Shown here in pieces: positions 16,737 to 25,575 of a DNA stretch of 64,000 nt (the first letter of the stretch is position 1; each line of letters begins with the position of its first letter). Source of the stretch: Pseudoalteromonas luteoviolacea S2607 (GTDB lineage Bacteria; Pseudomonadota; Gammaproteobacteria; Enterobacterales; Alteromonadaceae); NCBI RefSeq assembly GCF_001625575.1, contig NZ_AUXV01000073.1:1-64000 (forward strand), written 5' to 3'. Below the pieces are notes generated by a model that was not told the DNA's origin, searched no databases, and saw only the letters and a program-made list of their open reading frames with translations. A program made the position numbers and the translations under genes.

Positions 16737-17915
16737 ATGAACCAACTTAAATACAAAACTGTGATTGCACTGATTATGTTTGGACTTAGTGCCTGTGGCA
16801 GCAATTCCAAACAAGATACGCTCGTTCAAGCACAACTAGAAACGAAGCAATCACAGCAGCAAGGGGCTAAACAGTTAGATTATCAAGCGTTGATAAGTAG
16901 CCTGATTTCAAATGAGGTGCATGGCATTATTTTACATGTCTCTTCGCCCCGCGATTCGTTTACCGCAAGCGCAGGTCTTGCCAACTTAACAACACTAGAG
17001 GCCTTGCAGCCAGATGCAGTTTACCATTTAGCAAGTAGTGGAAAAGTATTTACCGCGTTATTGGCTGTTCAACTGCATGAAGAAGGTCTCTTGGACTTAG
17101 ATCTGACAATAGACCATTGGTTGCCACATGACATAACTAGCCAAATACAATATTCAGGTCAAATCACCCTCAGACAGTTGCTAAATCACAGCAGCGGAAT
17201 TTATAACTACTCCGATCCCCTCAGTGAAGATGCTTACGTTGAATTTGTCATGGCAAATTATAAAAGCGGTATTTCTAATGAGCACCTACTACAGTTTGCC
17301 TATGGACAGCCAGGCTACTTTAAACCTGGAGGCGGGGTTAAATACTCCAACAGTAACTATGTGCTCGCAGGTATGATAATGGATAGTGTGCTGGGTCACC
17401 CTAATGCATTGGCGATGCGCGATAAAATCATAGACAGGTTAGCACTTAGTGATACCTTTTCGGTTGGCATTGAAAATTCAGTTGCACAGCTCACTCCCGG
17501 GTATGAAAAACAAGCGGGTACATTTGTAAATACAGGCCCCATATTAAGTCAAGTGACTGCTGCTTCAACGCCGGTGGCTTCTTCAGTTACAGATGTTGCT
17601 ACAGTCATGAGAAGTATTTTTAAAGATGACACTTGGCTTTCGCAAGCTGAGCGAGAGGCGTTGTTAGGAGATACTAGCCGAGTGAAGGCATCAGCCAATT
17701 TAGATTATGTATTAGGGCTTTGGAAAGAAGAGTTTAATGGTTATACGGTTTTCCATCATAACGGCGGAAATCACGGATACATATCAAATAACATATATGT
17801 ACCAGAATTAGATGTAAGTATTGTGTATTTTCTAAATTGTGGCCTCAGTGACCCATGTATTAATGCATTTAACACGATTGAGCATCAAGTAAAGCAGCAT
17901 GTTATTGAACATTAA
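16737..17915 (+). CDS. Serine beta-lactamase-like / class C penicillin-binding lipoprotein
   Basis: A member of the beta-lactamase/DD-peptidase (Pfam Beta-lactamase, MEROPS S12) family, probably an esterase, peptidase or PBP-like hydrolase. The start is placed at 16737 because MNQLKYKTVIALIMFGLSAC then reads as a lipoprotein signal with its Cys at position 20; in-frame ATGs at 16713 and 16725 are possible. The catalytic SxxK is SSGK near residue 100, the YxN motif is YSNSNY near 205, and HHNGGNHGY near 345 is the third motif (HxG). The protein is 392 residues. A true antibiotic-resistance role is not indicated, since stand-alone S12 lipoproteins are common. Confidence 0.85.
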   Translation: MNQLKYKTVIALIMFGLSACGSNSKQDTLVQAQLETKQSQQQGAKQLDYQALISSLISNEVHGIILHVSSPRDSFTASAGLANLTTLEALQPDAVYHLASSGKVFTALLAVQLHEEGLLDLDLTIDHWLPHDITSQIQYSGQITLRQLLNHSSGIYNYSDPLSEDAYVEFVMANYKSGISNEHLLQFAYGQPGYFKPGGGVKYSNSNYVLAGMIMDSVLGHPNALAMRDKIIDRLALSDTFSVGIENSVAQLTPGYEKQAGTFVNTGPILSQVTAASTPVASSVTDVATVMRSIFKDDTWLSQAEREALLGDTSRVKASANLDYVLGLWKEEFNGYTVFHHNGGNHGYISNNIYVPELDVSIVYFLNCGLSDPCINAFNTIEHQVKQHVIEH

Positions 17916-17928
17916 TAACGAGAAGATG

Positions 17929-17949
17929 GGCGCGGCGATTAGCCGCGCC
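17929..17949. terminator. GC-rich hairpin between convergent genes
   Basis: A perfect GGCGCGGC / GCCGCGCC stem with a 5-nt loop lies in the 41-bp gap between the beta-lactamase-like gene and ybiT. It has no T-run but could terminate or block read-through in both directions. Confidence 0.55.
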
Positions 17950-17956
17950 ACATAGA

Positions 17957-19549
17957 TCAATCTTCAATGCCTCTGAATTTTAAGAATTCAGAATACGTGC
18001 CCTTAAAATCTGTGATTTTATTGTCTTTTATTTCAAGAATACGCGTTGCAAGAGAGTCTACGAAAACACGGTCGTGAGAGACGAAGAACAGTGTTCCTTT
18101 GTATTGCTCCAGCGCCGTGTTCAATGATTCAATTGATTCCATATCCATATGGTTAGTTGGCTCATCCATTAGTAGAATATTTGGCTTATGCATCATTAAC
18201 TTACCAAGTAGCATACGACCTTGCTCACCACCTGAAAGCACTTTTACAGATTTCTTGATACTGTCTTGTGAAAACAACATACGACCTAAAAAGCTGCGCA
18301 GCACTTGCTCGTCATCACCTTCTTGACGCCATTGCCCCATCCATTCCATTAGGTCCATATCTTTTTCGAAGTCTTCAGCGTGGTCTTGAGCGTAGTAACC
18401 TATATTACTGTTTTCAGACCACTTAAAGGTGCCATCACGCTGCTGTAATTGGCCTGCAAGCGTATTGAGCAGTGTTGTTTTACCGACACCGTTTTCACCA
18501 ATAATGGCCACTCGCTCACCAACTTCGAAAATCCCATTGAATTGACTGAATAAGTCCTCTTCGAAGCCTTGCGATAAGTTTTCAATTTCCAATGCGTTTC
18601 TAAATAGCTCTTTAGATTGCTCAAATCGAATAAATGGGTTTTGGCGACTTGAGGCTTTAACTTCATCAAGTTGGATTTTGTCAATTTGTTTAGCACGTGA
18701 TGTTGCTTGCTTTGCTTTTGATGCATTCGCAGAGAAACGCGCTACGAAGGTTTGTAATTCAGCAATTTGGGCTTTTTTCTTCGCATTGTCAGCAAGTAGA
18801 CGTTCTCTTGCTTGTGAAGCTGCCGTCATGTATTCATCATAGTTGCCTGGGTAAACACGCAGCTCACCATAATCTAAGTCAGCCATATGCGTACATACAC
18901 TGTTTAAAAAGTGACGGTCGTGCGAAATGATGATCATCGTGCAGTTTCGTTCGTTCAGTGTGTGTTCCAACCAGCGGATAGTATCAATATCCAAGTTGTT
19001 GGTTGGTTCGTCAAGTAGCATGATGTGCGGGTCAGCAAACAATACTTGCGCCAATAGAACACGCAGTTTCCAGCCCGGTGCGACTTCACTCATTAAACCA
19101 AAGTGTTGCTCGGTCGGAATACCAACCGCAAGCAATAGTTCACCGGCTTTAGACTCTGCCATGTAGCCGTCCATTTCGGCGAACTTAACTTCTAAGTCAG
19201 CGACGATCATGCCTTCTTCTTCACTCATTTCAGGTAAAGAGTAAATTCTGTCGCGCTCTTTTTTAACTTCCCAAAGCTCTTTGTAGCCCATGATGACGGT
19301 ATCGATTACCGTAAATTCTTCATATGCGAATTGATCCTGGTTCAGTTTTGCCACCCGCTCTTGCGGGTCGTAGCTAACGTTTCCGCCAGTGGGCTCCAAT
19401 TCACCACTTAGGATCTTCATAAATGTTGATTTACCACAGCCATTCGCACCAATTAGGCCGTAGCGATTACCTTCGCCAAACTTGACTGAGATGTTTTCAA
19501 AAAGTGGCTTTGAGCCAAACTGCTGCGTGATATTCGCTGTAGAAATCAA
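17957..19549 (-). CDS. ybiT: ABC-F family ATPase YbiT
   Basis: A 530-residue ribosome-associated ABC-F protein, exactly the length of E. coli YbiT. ABC-F proteins bind the ribosomal E site and modulate translation elongation. The two ATPase domains have Walker A GANGCGKST (about 34-42) and GENGVGKTT (about 350). LDEPTNNLDIDTIRW and MDEPTNHMDMESIESL are the Walker B regions, and LSGGEQGRM is the second signature. Between them lies the charged P-site tRNA-interaction motif linker. The start is a TTG (L/M-ISTANITQQFGSKPLF), with AAGG about 9 nt upstream, aligning with the E. coli N-terminus. It lacks membrane segments. Confidence 0.95.
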   Translation of the reverse strand: MISTANITQQFGSKPLFENISVKFGEGNRYGLIGANGCGKSTFMKILSGELEPTGGNVSYDPQERVAKLNQDQFAYEEFTVIDTVIMGYKELWEVKKERDRIYSLPEMSEEEGMIVADLEVKFAEMDGYMAESKAGELLLAVGIPTEQHFGLMSEVAPGWKLRVLLAQVLFADPHIMLLDEPTNNLDIDTIRWLEHTLNERNCTMIIISHDRHFLNSVCTHMADLDYGELRVYPGNYDEYMTAASQARERLLADNAKKKAQIAELQTFVARFSANASKAKQATSRAKQIDKIQLDEVKASSRQNPFIRFEQSKELFRNALEIENLSQGFEEDLFSQFNGIFEVGERVAIIGENGVGKTTLLNTLAGQLQQRDGTFKWSENSNIGYYAQDHAEDFEKDMDLMEWMGQWRQEGDDEQVLRSFLGRMLFSQDSIKKSVKVLSGGEQGRMLLGKLMMHKPNILLMDEPTNHMDMESIESLNTALEQYKGTLFFVSHDRVFVDSLATRILEIKDNKITDFKGTYSEFLKFRGIED

Positions 19550-19836
19550 AATTTAACACCTTAAATTATTTAAAACGGCGCAACGTTACCCGCTGTTGGC
19601 AGTAACTGCAAGTATTGAATGCCAGAAATAGACGATTAGTAATTATATTACAGTTTAAACTGCACAAATATGTAAACAAGCGCTTATTTGCACGTAAGTT
19701 TGTTGCTGTTATCTTGCAAAAATTCAATTTTGTGTACTTTTATCAACAAACCTCAAAGCAATGCACTTTTTATTCGCAAAGCGCAAGATAGTTGACTATA
19801 TATTGATGTATGAAGTGTTAACAAGATAGACATCAG

Positions 19837-21840
19837 ATGCAATTAACCGTTTCAGCTCGCGTAATGAGTGGATTTACGGCAGTTGTAGTTTTGGCTTGTA
19901 TTATTTACGCAGTAGCTTTGACAGGGAACATAACTATCGGTGGCTCCGTTCAAAAGGTTTCCAAACAAAGTGTGCCCACTTTGATTGCCGGCAACAACAT
20001 GCTGCAATCGGTATTACTTTCTCAGCTCTCTTTAGTTCAGCTTGAAAAGGCAACATCACTTAGTCAAGTGCAATCAATAAAAACTGGTTACAGTGAACAG
20101 AAAAGCAAAAACCAGAATGCAATACGGCAGCTGCAAGAGCTAACAAAACCGATTGCTGACATCAATCTTACCTTTAAGCAGTCAAGTGAGCTGAATACAT
20201 CTTTTTTTCATGCCGCTGATAAGGCGTTTGCAGACGTTACCAGGGTCGTTAACCTCTCTCAGAAAACGGCTGAACTAGCCAGTGAGTTTGGTGATATGGG
20301 TGATGAAACGCTGAGCTATGCCTATGACCTTGATGGTTTGTCAGATGATGACGCTGTATCTGATACAGTAAATAGCTTTATTGAAAACATCGAAAACCTC
20401 GTCGATGAAGTGAGTTCCGGCTTACGTTCAAACATTAAGTTTGAAGTGCTAAATGTGCAGTCCGTAGCGAAAGATACGCTCGATGAAATGGACGGGCAGT
20501 TTGCTTCTATTAAACAGGCCTCTGGTATTTCGGGCACAGAGCAAATCACTGTGATGGAAGATAATTTCGCGCGTTTTAAAGACGCCTTAGTAGGGCCTGA
20601 AAGCGCGTTGACAGCGAGAGTTAATACCCTATCAGAAAAGCAAAAAGTCGGGTCTGAAATACAAAGTGCCAAAGACGCAGCTAACCAGCTGCAAATACAA
20701 TTAGATGAGTTAAACAAGCGCATTATAGGTTTAACTGACGAAGCCCAACAAGAAGCAAAAACCGCAATAGATGAGAGTCAAACAGTCACAACGGCACTCA
20801 CCGTATTGATGATAATACTGTCTGTCATAATCGCTTTTTATGTTATCAACAGTATTCGCAAGCCTTTGTACACAATTGTTGATCTGATCAATAAAGCTGC
20901 TAAAGGGGACTTAACCGTACAATTTGAGCAATTTCAAAAGGATGAGTTCGGGCAACTGGCCAACAACATGCAAAAGCTAATTTCAAGCCTCGCTACAATT
21001 CTGCGTGAAGTAACCAGTAACACGCAGGTGCTAGCGTCAACCGCTGAACAGACTAACAGCATTTCAGAACAGAGCTGTAATAGCGCGTCGCAACAGAGTG
21101 AACAAATGAGCGCGATGAGCAGTTCAATCTCGGAAATGAAAGAAACCGTGAGCTCTGTTACAGACAGTATTCATAAAACCTTAGAGCATGTGCAGCAAGC
21201 AAGCTCTGAAGCAACCTGTGGAGAGCAACGTTTGCAGGCGAACGTTGCTGAAATCAAAGAGCTTGAAGTTTCCATTGAAAAATCAGCAAACGCCATCTCG
21301 ATGCTCAGCAGCGAACTCGACAATATTAACTCCGTGCTTTCAGTTATTAGAAGCATAGCCGAGCAGACAAATCTACTGGCTTTAAATGCCGCAATAGAGG
21401 CCGCTCGGGCAGGAGAGCAGGGTAGAGGGTTTGCAGTTGTTGCGGATGAGGTTAGAACATTGGCAAGTCGAGCGCAAAATGCCACTGAAGAGATTGAAAA
21501 AGCAATTAGTGGATTACAAGAAGGGGCACGAGAGGCCGTAACCACCATGTCCACATCACAAAAAGAAACTCAGACGTGCGTTCAAGGCATAGAGTCAGTC
21601 AAAGATACTTTAGTGTCAATCGTAGGCAGTGTGGAAACGATAAAAGACATGAGCCAACAAATCGCAGCGGCTTCCGAAGAGCAAAGCCTTGCGGCTATGA
21701 GTCAATATGAAAATGTTCAGCATATGCATGAAATAACAGACTTAACGTCGAATCATGCAAAAGAAAATCAACAGGCCAGTCGACAGCTCGCTGAAATGGC
21801 AGAGACGCTTAGAGCCATGATGAGCCAGTTTAAAACTTAG
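19837..21840 (+). CDS. Methyl-accepting chemotaxis protein
   Basis: A 667-residue chemoreceptor. TM1 lies at about 8-28 and TM2 at about 317-338 (TALTVLMIILSVIIAFYVI). The roughly 290-residue periplasmic sensor between them is largely helical. A HAMP domain (SIRKPLYTIVDLINKAAKGDL) follows at about 340-393. The cytoplasmic signalling domain carries the conserved hairpin tip EQTNLLALNAAIEAARAGEQ near 508-527. There is no C-terminal pentapeptide for CheR/CheB tethering. No chemotaxis pathway genes lie nearby. The ligand is unknown. The next gene, 9 bp downstream, encodes a small secreted protein that could be a partner. Confidence 0.94.
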   Translation: MQLTVSARVMSGFTAVVVLACIIYAVALTGNITIGGSVQKVSKQSVPTLIAGNNMLQSVLLSQLSLVQLEKATSLSQVQSIKTGYSEQKSKNQNAIRQLQELTKPIADINLTFKQSSELNTSFFHAADKAFADVTRVVNLSQKTAELASEFGDMGDETLSYAYDLDGLSDDDAVSDTVNSFIENIENLVDEVSSGLRSNIKFEVLNVQSVAKDTLDEMDGQFASIKQASGISGTEQITVMEDNFARFKDALVGPESALTARVNTLSEKQKVGSEIQSAKDAANQLQIQLDELNKRIIGLTDEAQQEAKTAIDESQTVTTALTVLMIILSVIIAFYVINSIRKPLYTIVDLINKAAKGDLTVQFEQFQKDEFGQLANNMQKLISSLATILREVTSNTQVLASTAEQTNSISEQSCNSASQQSEQMSAMSSSISEMKETVSSVTDSIHKTLEHVQQASSEATCGEQRLQANVAEIKELEVSIEKSANAISMLSSELDNINSVLSVIRSIAEQTNLLALNAAIEAARAGEQGRGFAVVADEVRTLASRAQNATEEIEKAISGLQEGAREAVTTMSTSQKETQTCVQGIESVKDTLVSIVGSVETIKDMSQQIAAASEEQSLAAMSQYENVQHMHEITDLTSNHAKENQQASRQLAEMAETLRAMMSQFKT

Positions 21841-21849
21841 GAGAATGCA

Positions 21850-22209
21850 ATGAAACTACTGTTAGCAATTGGCGCGGTGTCCCTTGTACTTAGTGCCATG
21901 CCTACTGAGGTAAAAGCAGGCACATGCGAGATTAAATACCTGAGAACGGCTTGTCCAGGAAAAGAGAAAATCAGTTATAAAAAGTGTAAAGGTAAACAGC
22001 GCTGCTCCAAATTCAAAGAAGCAGCAACGGCTGCTGAGTGTGGAGAAATGGCTGTGAAGTCATGTCGAAATAAACGCCTTACGATCACACAGTCCAAAGT
22101 CATTACCGCACTTTTTGACGGGCAGCAAATCAAAGCAAGTAATGGCAGCGAGGATTTTTGTACCGTGTATGCAAAGGCGTCTGAAGAATTTAATAAGTGC
22201 GGCGGGTAG
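21850..22209 (+). CDS. Small Cys-rich secreted protein downstream of the chemoreceptor
   Basis: A 119-residue protein that I do not recognise. It has a signal peptide (about 1-24, ending VKAG). The mature part is basic and contains eight cysteines, suggesting four disulfides in the periplasm or outside the cell. An AGGAG ribosome site overlaps the end of the chemoreceptor gene and the spacing is 9 bp, so the two are co-transcribed. A role as a soluble ligand-binding or sensing accessory of the chemoreceptor is only an inference from position. Confidence 0.75.
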   Translation: MKLLLAIGAVSLVLSAMPTEVKAGTCEIKYLRTACPGKEKISYKKCKGKQRCSKFKEAATAAECGEMAVKSCRNKRLTITQSKVITALFDGQQIKASNGSEDFCTVYAKASEEFNKCGG

Positions 22210-22293
22210 TAATAAACAAAGCTTGAAGCTTGAGTTAGGCACACTCGTTTATGTATAGACCCCTTGTACTTTTAAAACGATTTGCATTCAATC

Positions 22294-22320
22294 TTGAATT
22301 AGGTTGTTAGACATTATAAT
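22294..22320 (+). promoter_or_regulatory. Putative promoter for the GG-leader peptide gene
   Basis: TTGAAT at 22294-22299 and a perfect TATAAT at 22315-22320 are separated by a short 15-bp spacer. A transcript from here would have a leader of about 140 nt. Confidence 0.4.
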
Positions 22321-22352
22321 TCGTTTCTTCACTTTTCAAATTTCAATATAAC

Positions 22353-22385
22353 CGCTACCGACCTTTAAAGTTAAGGCTGGTAGCG
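22353..22385. other. Imperfect inverted repeat in the leader of the small peptide gene
   Basis: CGCTACCGACCTT at 22353-22365 pairs with AAGGCTGGTAGCG at 22373-22385 with two mismatches. It may be a terminator of upstream transcription or a leader structure. A CCAATATTGG palindrome also lies between it and the gene. Confidence 0.5.
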
Positions 22386-22469
22386 TTCACCTTAAATAAT
22401 CATTGTATATTGTATCCAATATTGGTGGTGTCATAGGTGAAGTTGTTTTTAATGAAAAAGGAATGGACT

Positions 22470-22649
22470 ATGAAAATTAAATTGAACAAAAAGAAACTCA
22501 TTAGCTTGTCAGAAGACACCAATACTTTGCCTCAGCAGTTAACACCCCAAGTTGTTGGAGGGTACCTTTCTGTGCAAATTTGTGGCCCTACAATATCTTG
22601 TGGTAGATGTTATGCCGATACGTACAAGGGGCCAGATGGTCAACCGTAA
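22470..22649 (+). CDS. GG-leader small peptide, probable modified-peptide precursor
   Basis: A 59-residue peptide. The start at 22470 is chosen because AAGGA lies about 9 nt upstream and MKIKLNKKKLISLS begins a typical leader; an ATG at 22437 would add 11 residues. The leader is Lys-rich, then reads NTLPQQLTPQVVGG, ending in a double glycine. The remaining 28 residues, starting YLSVQICGPTISCGRC, hold three Cys and several Ser/Thr. This layout (K/N-rich start, LP..TP.V.GG, short Cys-containing core) resembles lanthipeptide-like and GG-type natural-product precursors annotated in Pseudoalteromonas and Bacteroidetes. No modification enzyme or C39 peptidase-transporter lies in the window, so maturation would rely on distant genes or may not occur. 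Confidence 0.65.
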   Translation: MKIKLNKKKLISLSEDTNTLPQQLTPQVVGGYLSVQICGPTISCGRCYADTYKGPDGQP

Positions 22650-22656
22650 TGAGAGT

Positions 22657-22682
22657 AGTGGCTTCGTATTAGCGAAGCCACT
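22657..22682 (+). terminator. Perfect 10-bp hairpin after the small peptide gene
   Basis: AGTGGCTTCG / CGAAGCCACT with a 6-nt loop lies 8 bp after the stop. A T-run occurs about 12 nt further on, so it is a probable terminator. Confidence 0.7.
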
Positions 22683-23409
22683 GCAATATGCGTTATTTTT
22701 CGACAGAGTATGGGTTCTCAGCCTTTAAGCTGGATTTTAAATCTGCTTTTTGAGGGGGATTAACCAACCAAGCGCGTACATTTTGTGAGTTTTGCGTCGT
22801 CTTTTATATCAAATTTTCCTGAATATATTTTAGTGAAAGACTGGATAGTAGCGCACTCACGGAGCTGATTTGCCACGACAGCGTCGCTATCGTGTCGAGT
22901 CAATTGGCGCTAGTTCTGTTTGAATGTTAGTAAAACTGAAATCTTTTTTATTTTCTTTTCAAGTAACAAAACCTCTATCGATATTCAGTGGACATTGCAG
23001 TTTGACTAAGTATGAGCCCTAAATAAATACTCGATAAGTGTCGATTTTAGAATCCCATTTTCACACCTAGTACATTTGCATAATTACTTTTCCAGTTTGT
23101 AGCTTGTTCCGTTATATGTGAGCAAATATGTCACCAAAGGCAGTAATAGACAGCACAATTTATTCAGATAATATCAATTACGCTGTAGTGACCTCTAACT
23201 GCGGGCTAAGTTTGGCATTTAGATGGTGCAAAGCTGAGGTAATACGCTTATTACTGAGTTGGAGCCATTAGTAAGTTAATGGTAAAATCTAAAAAAACAA
23301 ACCATCGCTCACATAGTAAGAATCAAAACTGCGCTCTAATATGTGAATACCGAATTTTTATAGTTAAAATGATGGCTTAATGTATTGATTTTTAAGGAAT
23401 ATAAGTTAT
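22683..23409. other. 727-bp region without a convincing gene
   Basis: All frames are heavily interrupted. A 47-codon ORF at 23128-23271 has no ribosome site and no recognisable content. A near-perfect inverted repeat, CACGACAGCG-T-CGCTATCGTG, lies at 22874-22894. The last part probably holds the yafJ promoter. It is unusually long for this compact window and may be a decayed gene or an uncharacterised RNA. Confidence 0.6.
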
Positions 23410-24174
23410 ATGTGTGAACTGCTTGGGATGTCTGCAAATGTGCCAACAGATATTTGTTTTAGTTTTTCTGGCTTACTCGAGCGAGGGGGTAACACAGGTC
23501 CTCATAAAGATGGTTGGGGCATTACCTTTTATGAAGGTAAAGGGTGTCGTACATTTAAGGATCCAGAGCCAAGCTGTCGTTCCGAAATAGCAAAGTTAGT
23601 TAAGGCTTACCCTATAAAAAGTGTCTCTGTGATAAGTCATATAAGGCAGGGTAATCGCGGACGGACATGTTTAGAAAATACCCATCCGTTTACCCGAGAG
23701 TTGTGGGGTAGGGAAATATCTTATGCTCATAACGGTCAGTTATCTAACTACAAAGATCTAAAACCAGAATACTACAAACCTGTCGGTAATACAGACAGTG
23801 AGCTGGCATTTTGTTGGCTGTTAGATAAAATTCGCGAAAAATATCCCAAAAAGCCCTCAAACATGGCAAGTGTATTCCGTTATGCTGCGAGATTAGCCAA
23901 TCAGTTAAGGGAAAAAGGTGTGTTCAACATGCTGCTAACGGACGGGGTTTTTGTGTTGGCGTATTGTAGTAATAACCTGCATTGGATCACGCGCCGAGCT
24001 CCATTTGGTAAAGCAACGCTCATTGATGCGGACATGGTGGTTGATTTTCAAAAAGAGACGACACCTAATGATGTAGTAACTGTCATTGCAACACGTCCGC
24101 TGACCAATGATGAGCAGTGGAACAAGATGGAACCGGGTGAGTTTGTGTTATTTAAACTTGGGGAAAAAGTTTAA
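23410..24174 (+). CDS. yafJ: Class II glutamine amidotransferase YafJ
   Basis: A 254-residue type II (Ntn) glutamine amidotransferase of the YafJ family. The catalytic Cys2 follows the initiator Met (MCELLGMSANVPTD), and KDGWGITFYEGKGCRTFKDP, ENTHPFTREL, YAHNGQL and GNTDSE match E. coli YafJ closely. The Ntn hydrolase domain would release ammonia from glutamine, but no acceptor synthase domain is present and the physiological reaction is not established. The gene is monocistronic, with a strong terminator immediately after the stop. Confidence 0.93.
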   Translation: MCELLGMSANVPTDICFSFSGLLERGGNTGPHKDGWGITFYEGKGCRTFKDPEPSCRSEIAKLVKAYPIKSVSVISHIRQGNRGRTCLENTHPFTRELWGREISYAHNGQLSNYKDLKPEYYKPVGNTDSELAFCWLLDKIREKYPKKPSNMASVFRYAARLANQLREKGVFNMLLTDGVFVLAYCSNNLHWITRRAPFGKATLIDADMVVDFQKETTPNDVVTVIATRPLTNDEQWNKMEPGEFVLFKLGEKV

Positions 24175-24200
24175 ATAACAGGTGCCACGGCACCTGTTAT
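24175..24200. terminator. Bidirectional terminator between yafJ and the DUF3108 gene
   Basis: A perfect 12-bp stem ATAACAGGTGCC / GGCACCTGTTAT with a 2-nt AC spacer, starting right after the yafJ TAA. It serves two convergent genes. Confidence 0.85.
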
Positions 24201-24215
24201 TTTATGAAGCAGGCG

Positions 24216-24983
24216 CTATTGCGTCTGTTTTGGATTTTGTGCGGTCATTTGTATCTGGAATTGCTCAACGCCGTCTTTGCCTTTTAGCATTTGCACTAGC
24301 ATATAGTCATATTGTGGCGCAAACCAAGCTAAAGCATGTCGTTTGTTATTGTCATAAAGCCGTTTCACTTTGATTGTTTCAACATTACCAATCGGTAGGG
24401 TGATAGTCTCTTTACCGACTACTTTAAAATTGTATAACCTGACGTTGCCATTTTTGTCGATAATTGGGTAACTAAACTGAGTTTTGCCAGCCTTAAGCTC
24501 ATGCCTCAACTGATTTTGGTAAGACAGTACATCTTGGCGGGATTCATCCCATTCAACTTTTAATGGGTATTCATGCTCTTTTGAAAAGAGTTGCTTATTT
24601 TCTCTATCAAACTTGATCCTAAAACTTTTATCAGGACGTGTTCCTTCTCGGTTTAAACTGTAGTGAAGAGGTTTCGTTTCACCATTTTCATATTTAAACA
24701 GGCTTTGCTCTGTACGCTTCTCTGTAAAGATCATCCACTTGACGTCCGTTTCATAGCTTAAAGCATATGTGTTATCGGCAACTTGTGTAAATGCTCTGGT
24801 CGCTGTGCCGTGAATCTTTCCTTTTCTTAATACATTGTATTCGGCTGAGTATTCTGTGAGTGTCGAGGCTTGAAGGGAAGAAGAGAAAACAGCGCTTAAG
24901 CCTATTAGCAAAGCGCTGCGAACATATTTTTTAGTTGTAGTCGACGCCTTGCGCTGGAAGGGGGTGTTTGTCAAAAACTGCAT
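24216..24983 (-). CDS. DUF3108 family exported protein
   Basis: A 255-residue protein of the DUF3108 family. After a basic start it has a hydrophobic signal region (SALLIGLSAVFSSSLQAS, about 27-44), so it is probably periplasmic. The mature part is predicted beta-rich: EYSAEYNVLRKGKIHGTATR begins the domain, and a YPIIDKNGNVRLYNFKVVG block follows. Members often lie next to purN in gammaproteobacteria, as here. The 5' end overlaps the purN 3' end by 53 bp. No other good start is visible downstream before the signal peptide. Function is unknown. Confidence 0.8.
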   Translation of the reverse strand: MQFLTNTPFQRKASTTTKKYVRSALLIGLSAVFSSSLQASTLTEYSAEYNVLRKGKIHGTATRAFTQVADNTYALSYETDVKWMIFTEKRTEQSLFKYENGETKPLHYSLNREGTRPDKSFRIKFDRENKQLFSKEHEYPLKVEWDESRQDVLSYQNQLRHELKAGKTQFSYPIIDKNGNVRLYNFKVVGKETITLPIGNVETIKVKRLYDNNKRHALAWFAPQYDYMLVQMLKGKDGVEQFQIQMTAQNPKQTQ

Positions 24984-25575
24984 AGTCTGCTTCCATTGTT
25001 AGTCTGTGTTCACTGAACCACCTGACCACCAAAGGGTATATGACATGTTCTTGTTTATGTACCCGCTGTGCTAAATCGTCTGCCGTATCGTTGGGCAAAA
25101 TAGGAACCTTTGCCTGAACTACGACTGGACCTCCGTCTAACTCTTCAGTGACGAAGTGAACACTAGCGCCATGATACTCGTCGTTTGCGTCAATTGCTCT
25201 TTGATGGGTGTTCAGCCCTTGATACTTAGGCAACAAAGAAGGATGAATGTTCAACATTTTTCCTTTAAATTTTTGCACTAAGCTAGGAGTTAGAATACGC
25301 ATAAATCCAGCTAATACAACTAAATCTGGATTACAAGAGTCAATTATTTTCGCAAGTTCTTCATCATAGGCTTCACGACTGTCAAACTCTTTATGACTTA
25401 GGACTTGAGTTGGGATGTTAGCTCGCAATGCACGTGTTAGTCCGAACGCATCCGCTTTGTTACTGATCACAGAGACGATATCACCATTGATATCGCCGCT
25501 TTGACAGTGGTCAATTATGGCTTGCAAGTTTGAACCACTACCCGAGATCAAAACAACGATCCGAGTGGGTGCCAT
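24931..25575 (-). CDS. purN: Phosphoribosylglycinamide formyltransferase
   Basis: PurN transfers a formyl group from 10-formyl-THF to GAR in de novo purine synthesis. The 214-residue protein begins with the phosphate-binding VVLISGSGSNLQAIID. Its catalytic residues appear as Asn in the MLNIHPSLLPKYQG region, His in the same IHPSLLP motif, and Asp in EELDGGPVV. The start codon overlaps the purM stop by one base (TAATG), so the two purine enzymes are translationally coupled, as in E. coli. Confidence 0.97.
   Translation of the reverse strand: MAPTRIVVLISGSGSNLQAIIDHCQSGDINGDIVSVISNKADAFGLTRALRANIPTQVLSHKEFDSREAYDEELAKIIDSCNPDLVVLAGFMRILTPSLVQKFKGKMLNIHPSLLPKYQGLNTHQRAIDANDEYHGASVHFVTEELDGGPVVVQAKVPILPNDTADDLAQRVHKQEHVIYPLVVRWFSEHRLTMEADYAVFDKHPLPAQGVDYN

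Noticed and set aside
18099..19166. Plus-strand frames opposite ybiT
   Set aside because: They are shadows of a 530-residue gene that matches E. coli YbiT along its full length.
23128..23271. A 47-codon frame in the long interval before yafJ
   Set aside because: No Shine-Dalgarno and no recognisable sequence; length is within chance expectation.
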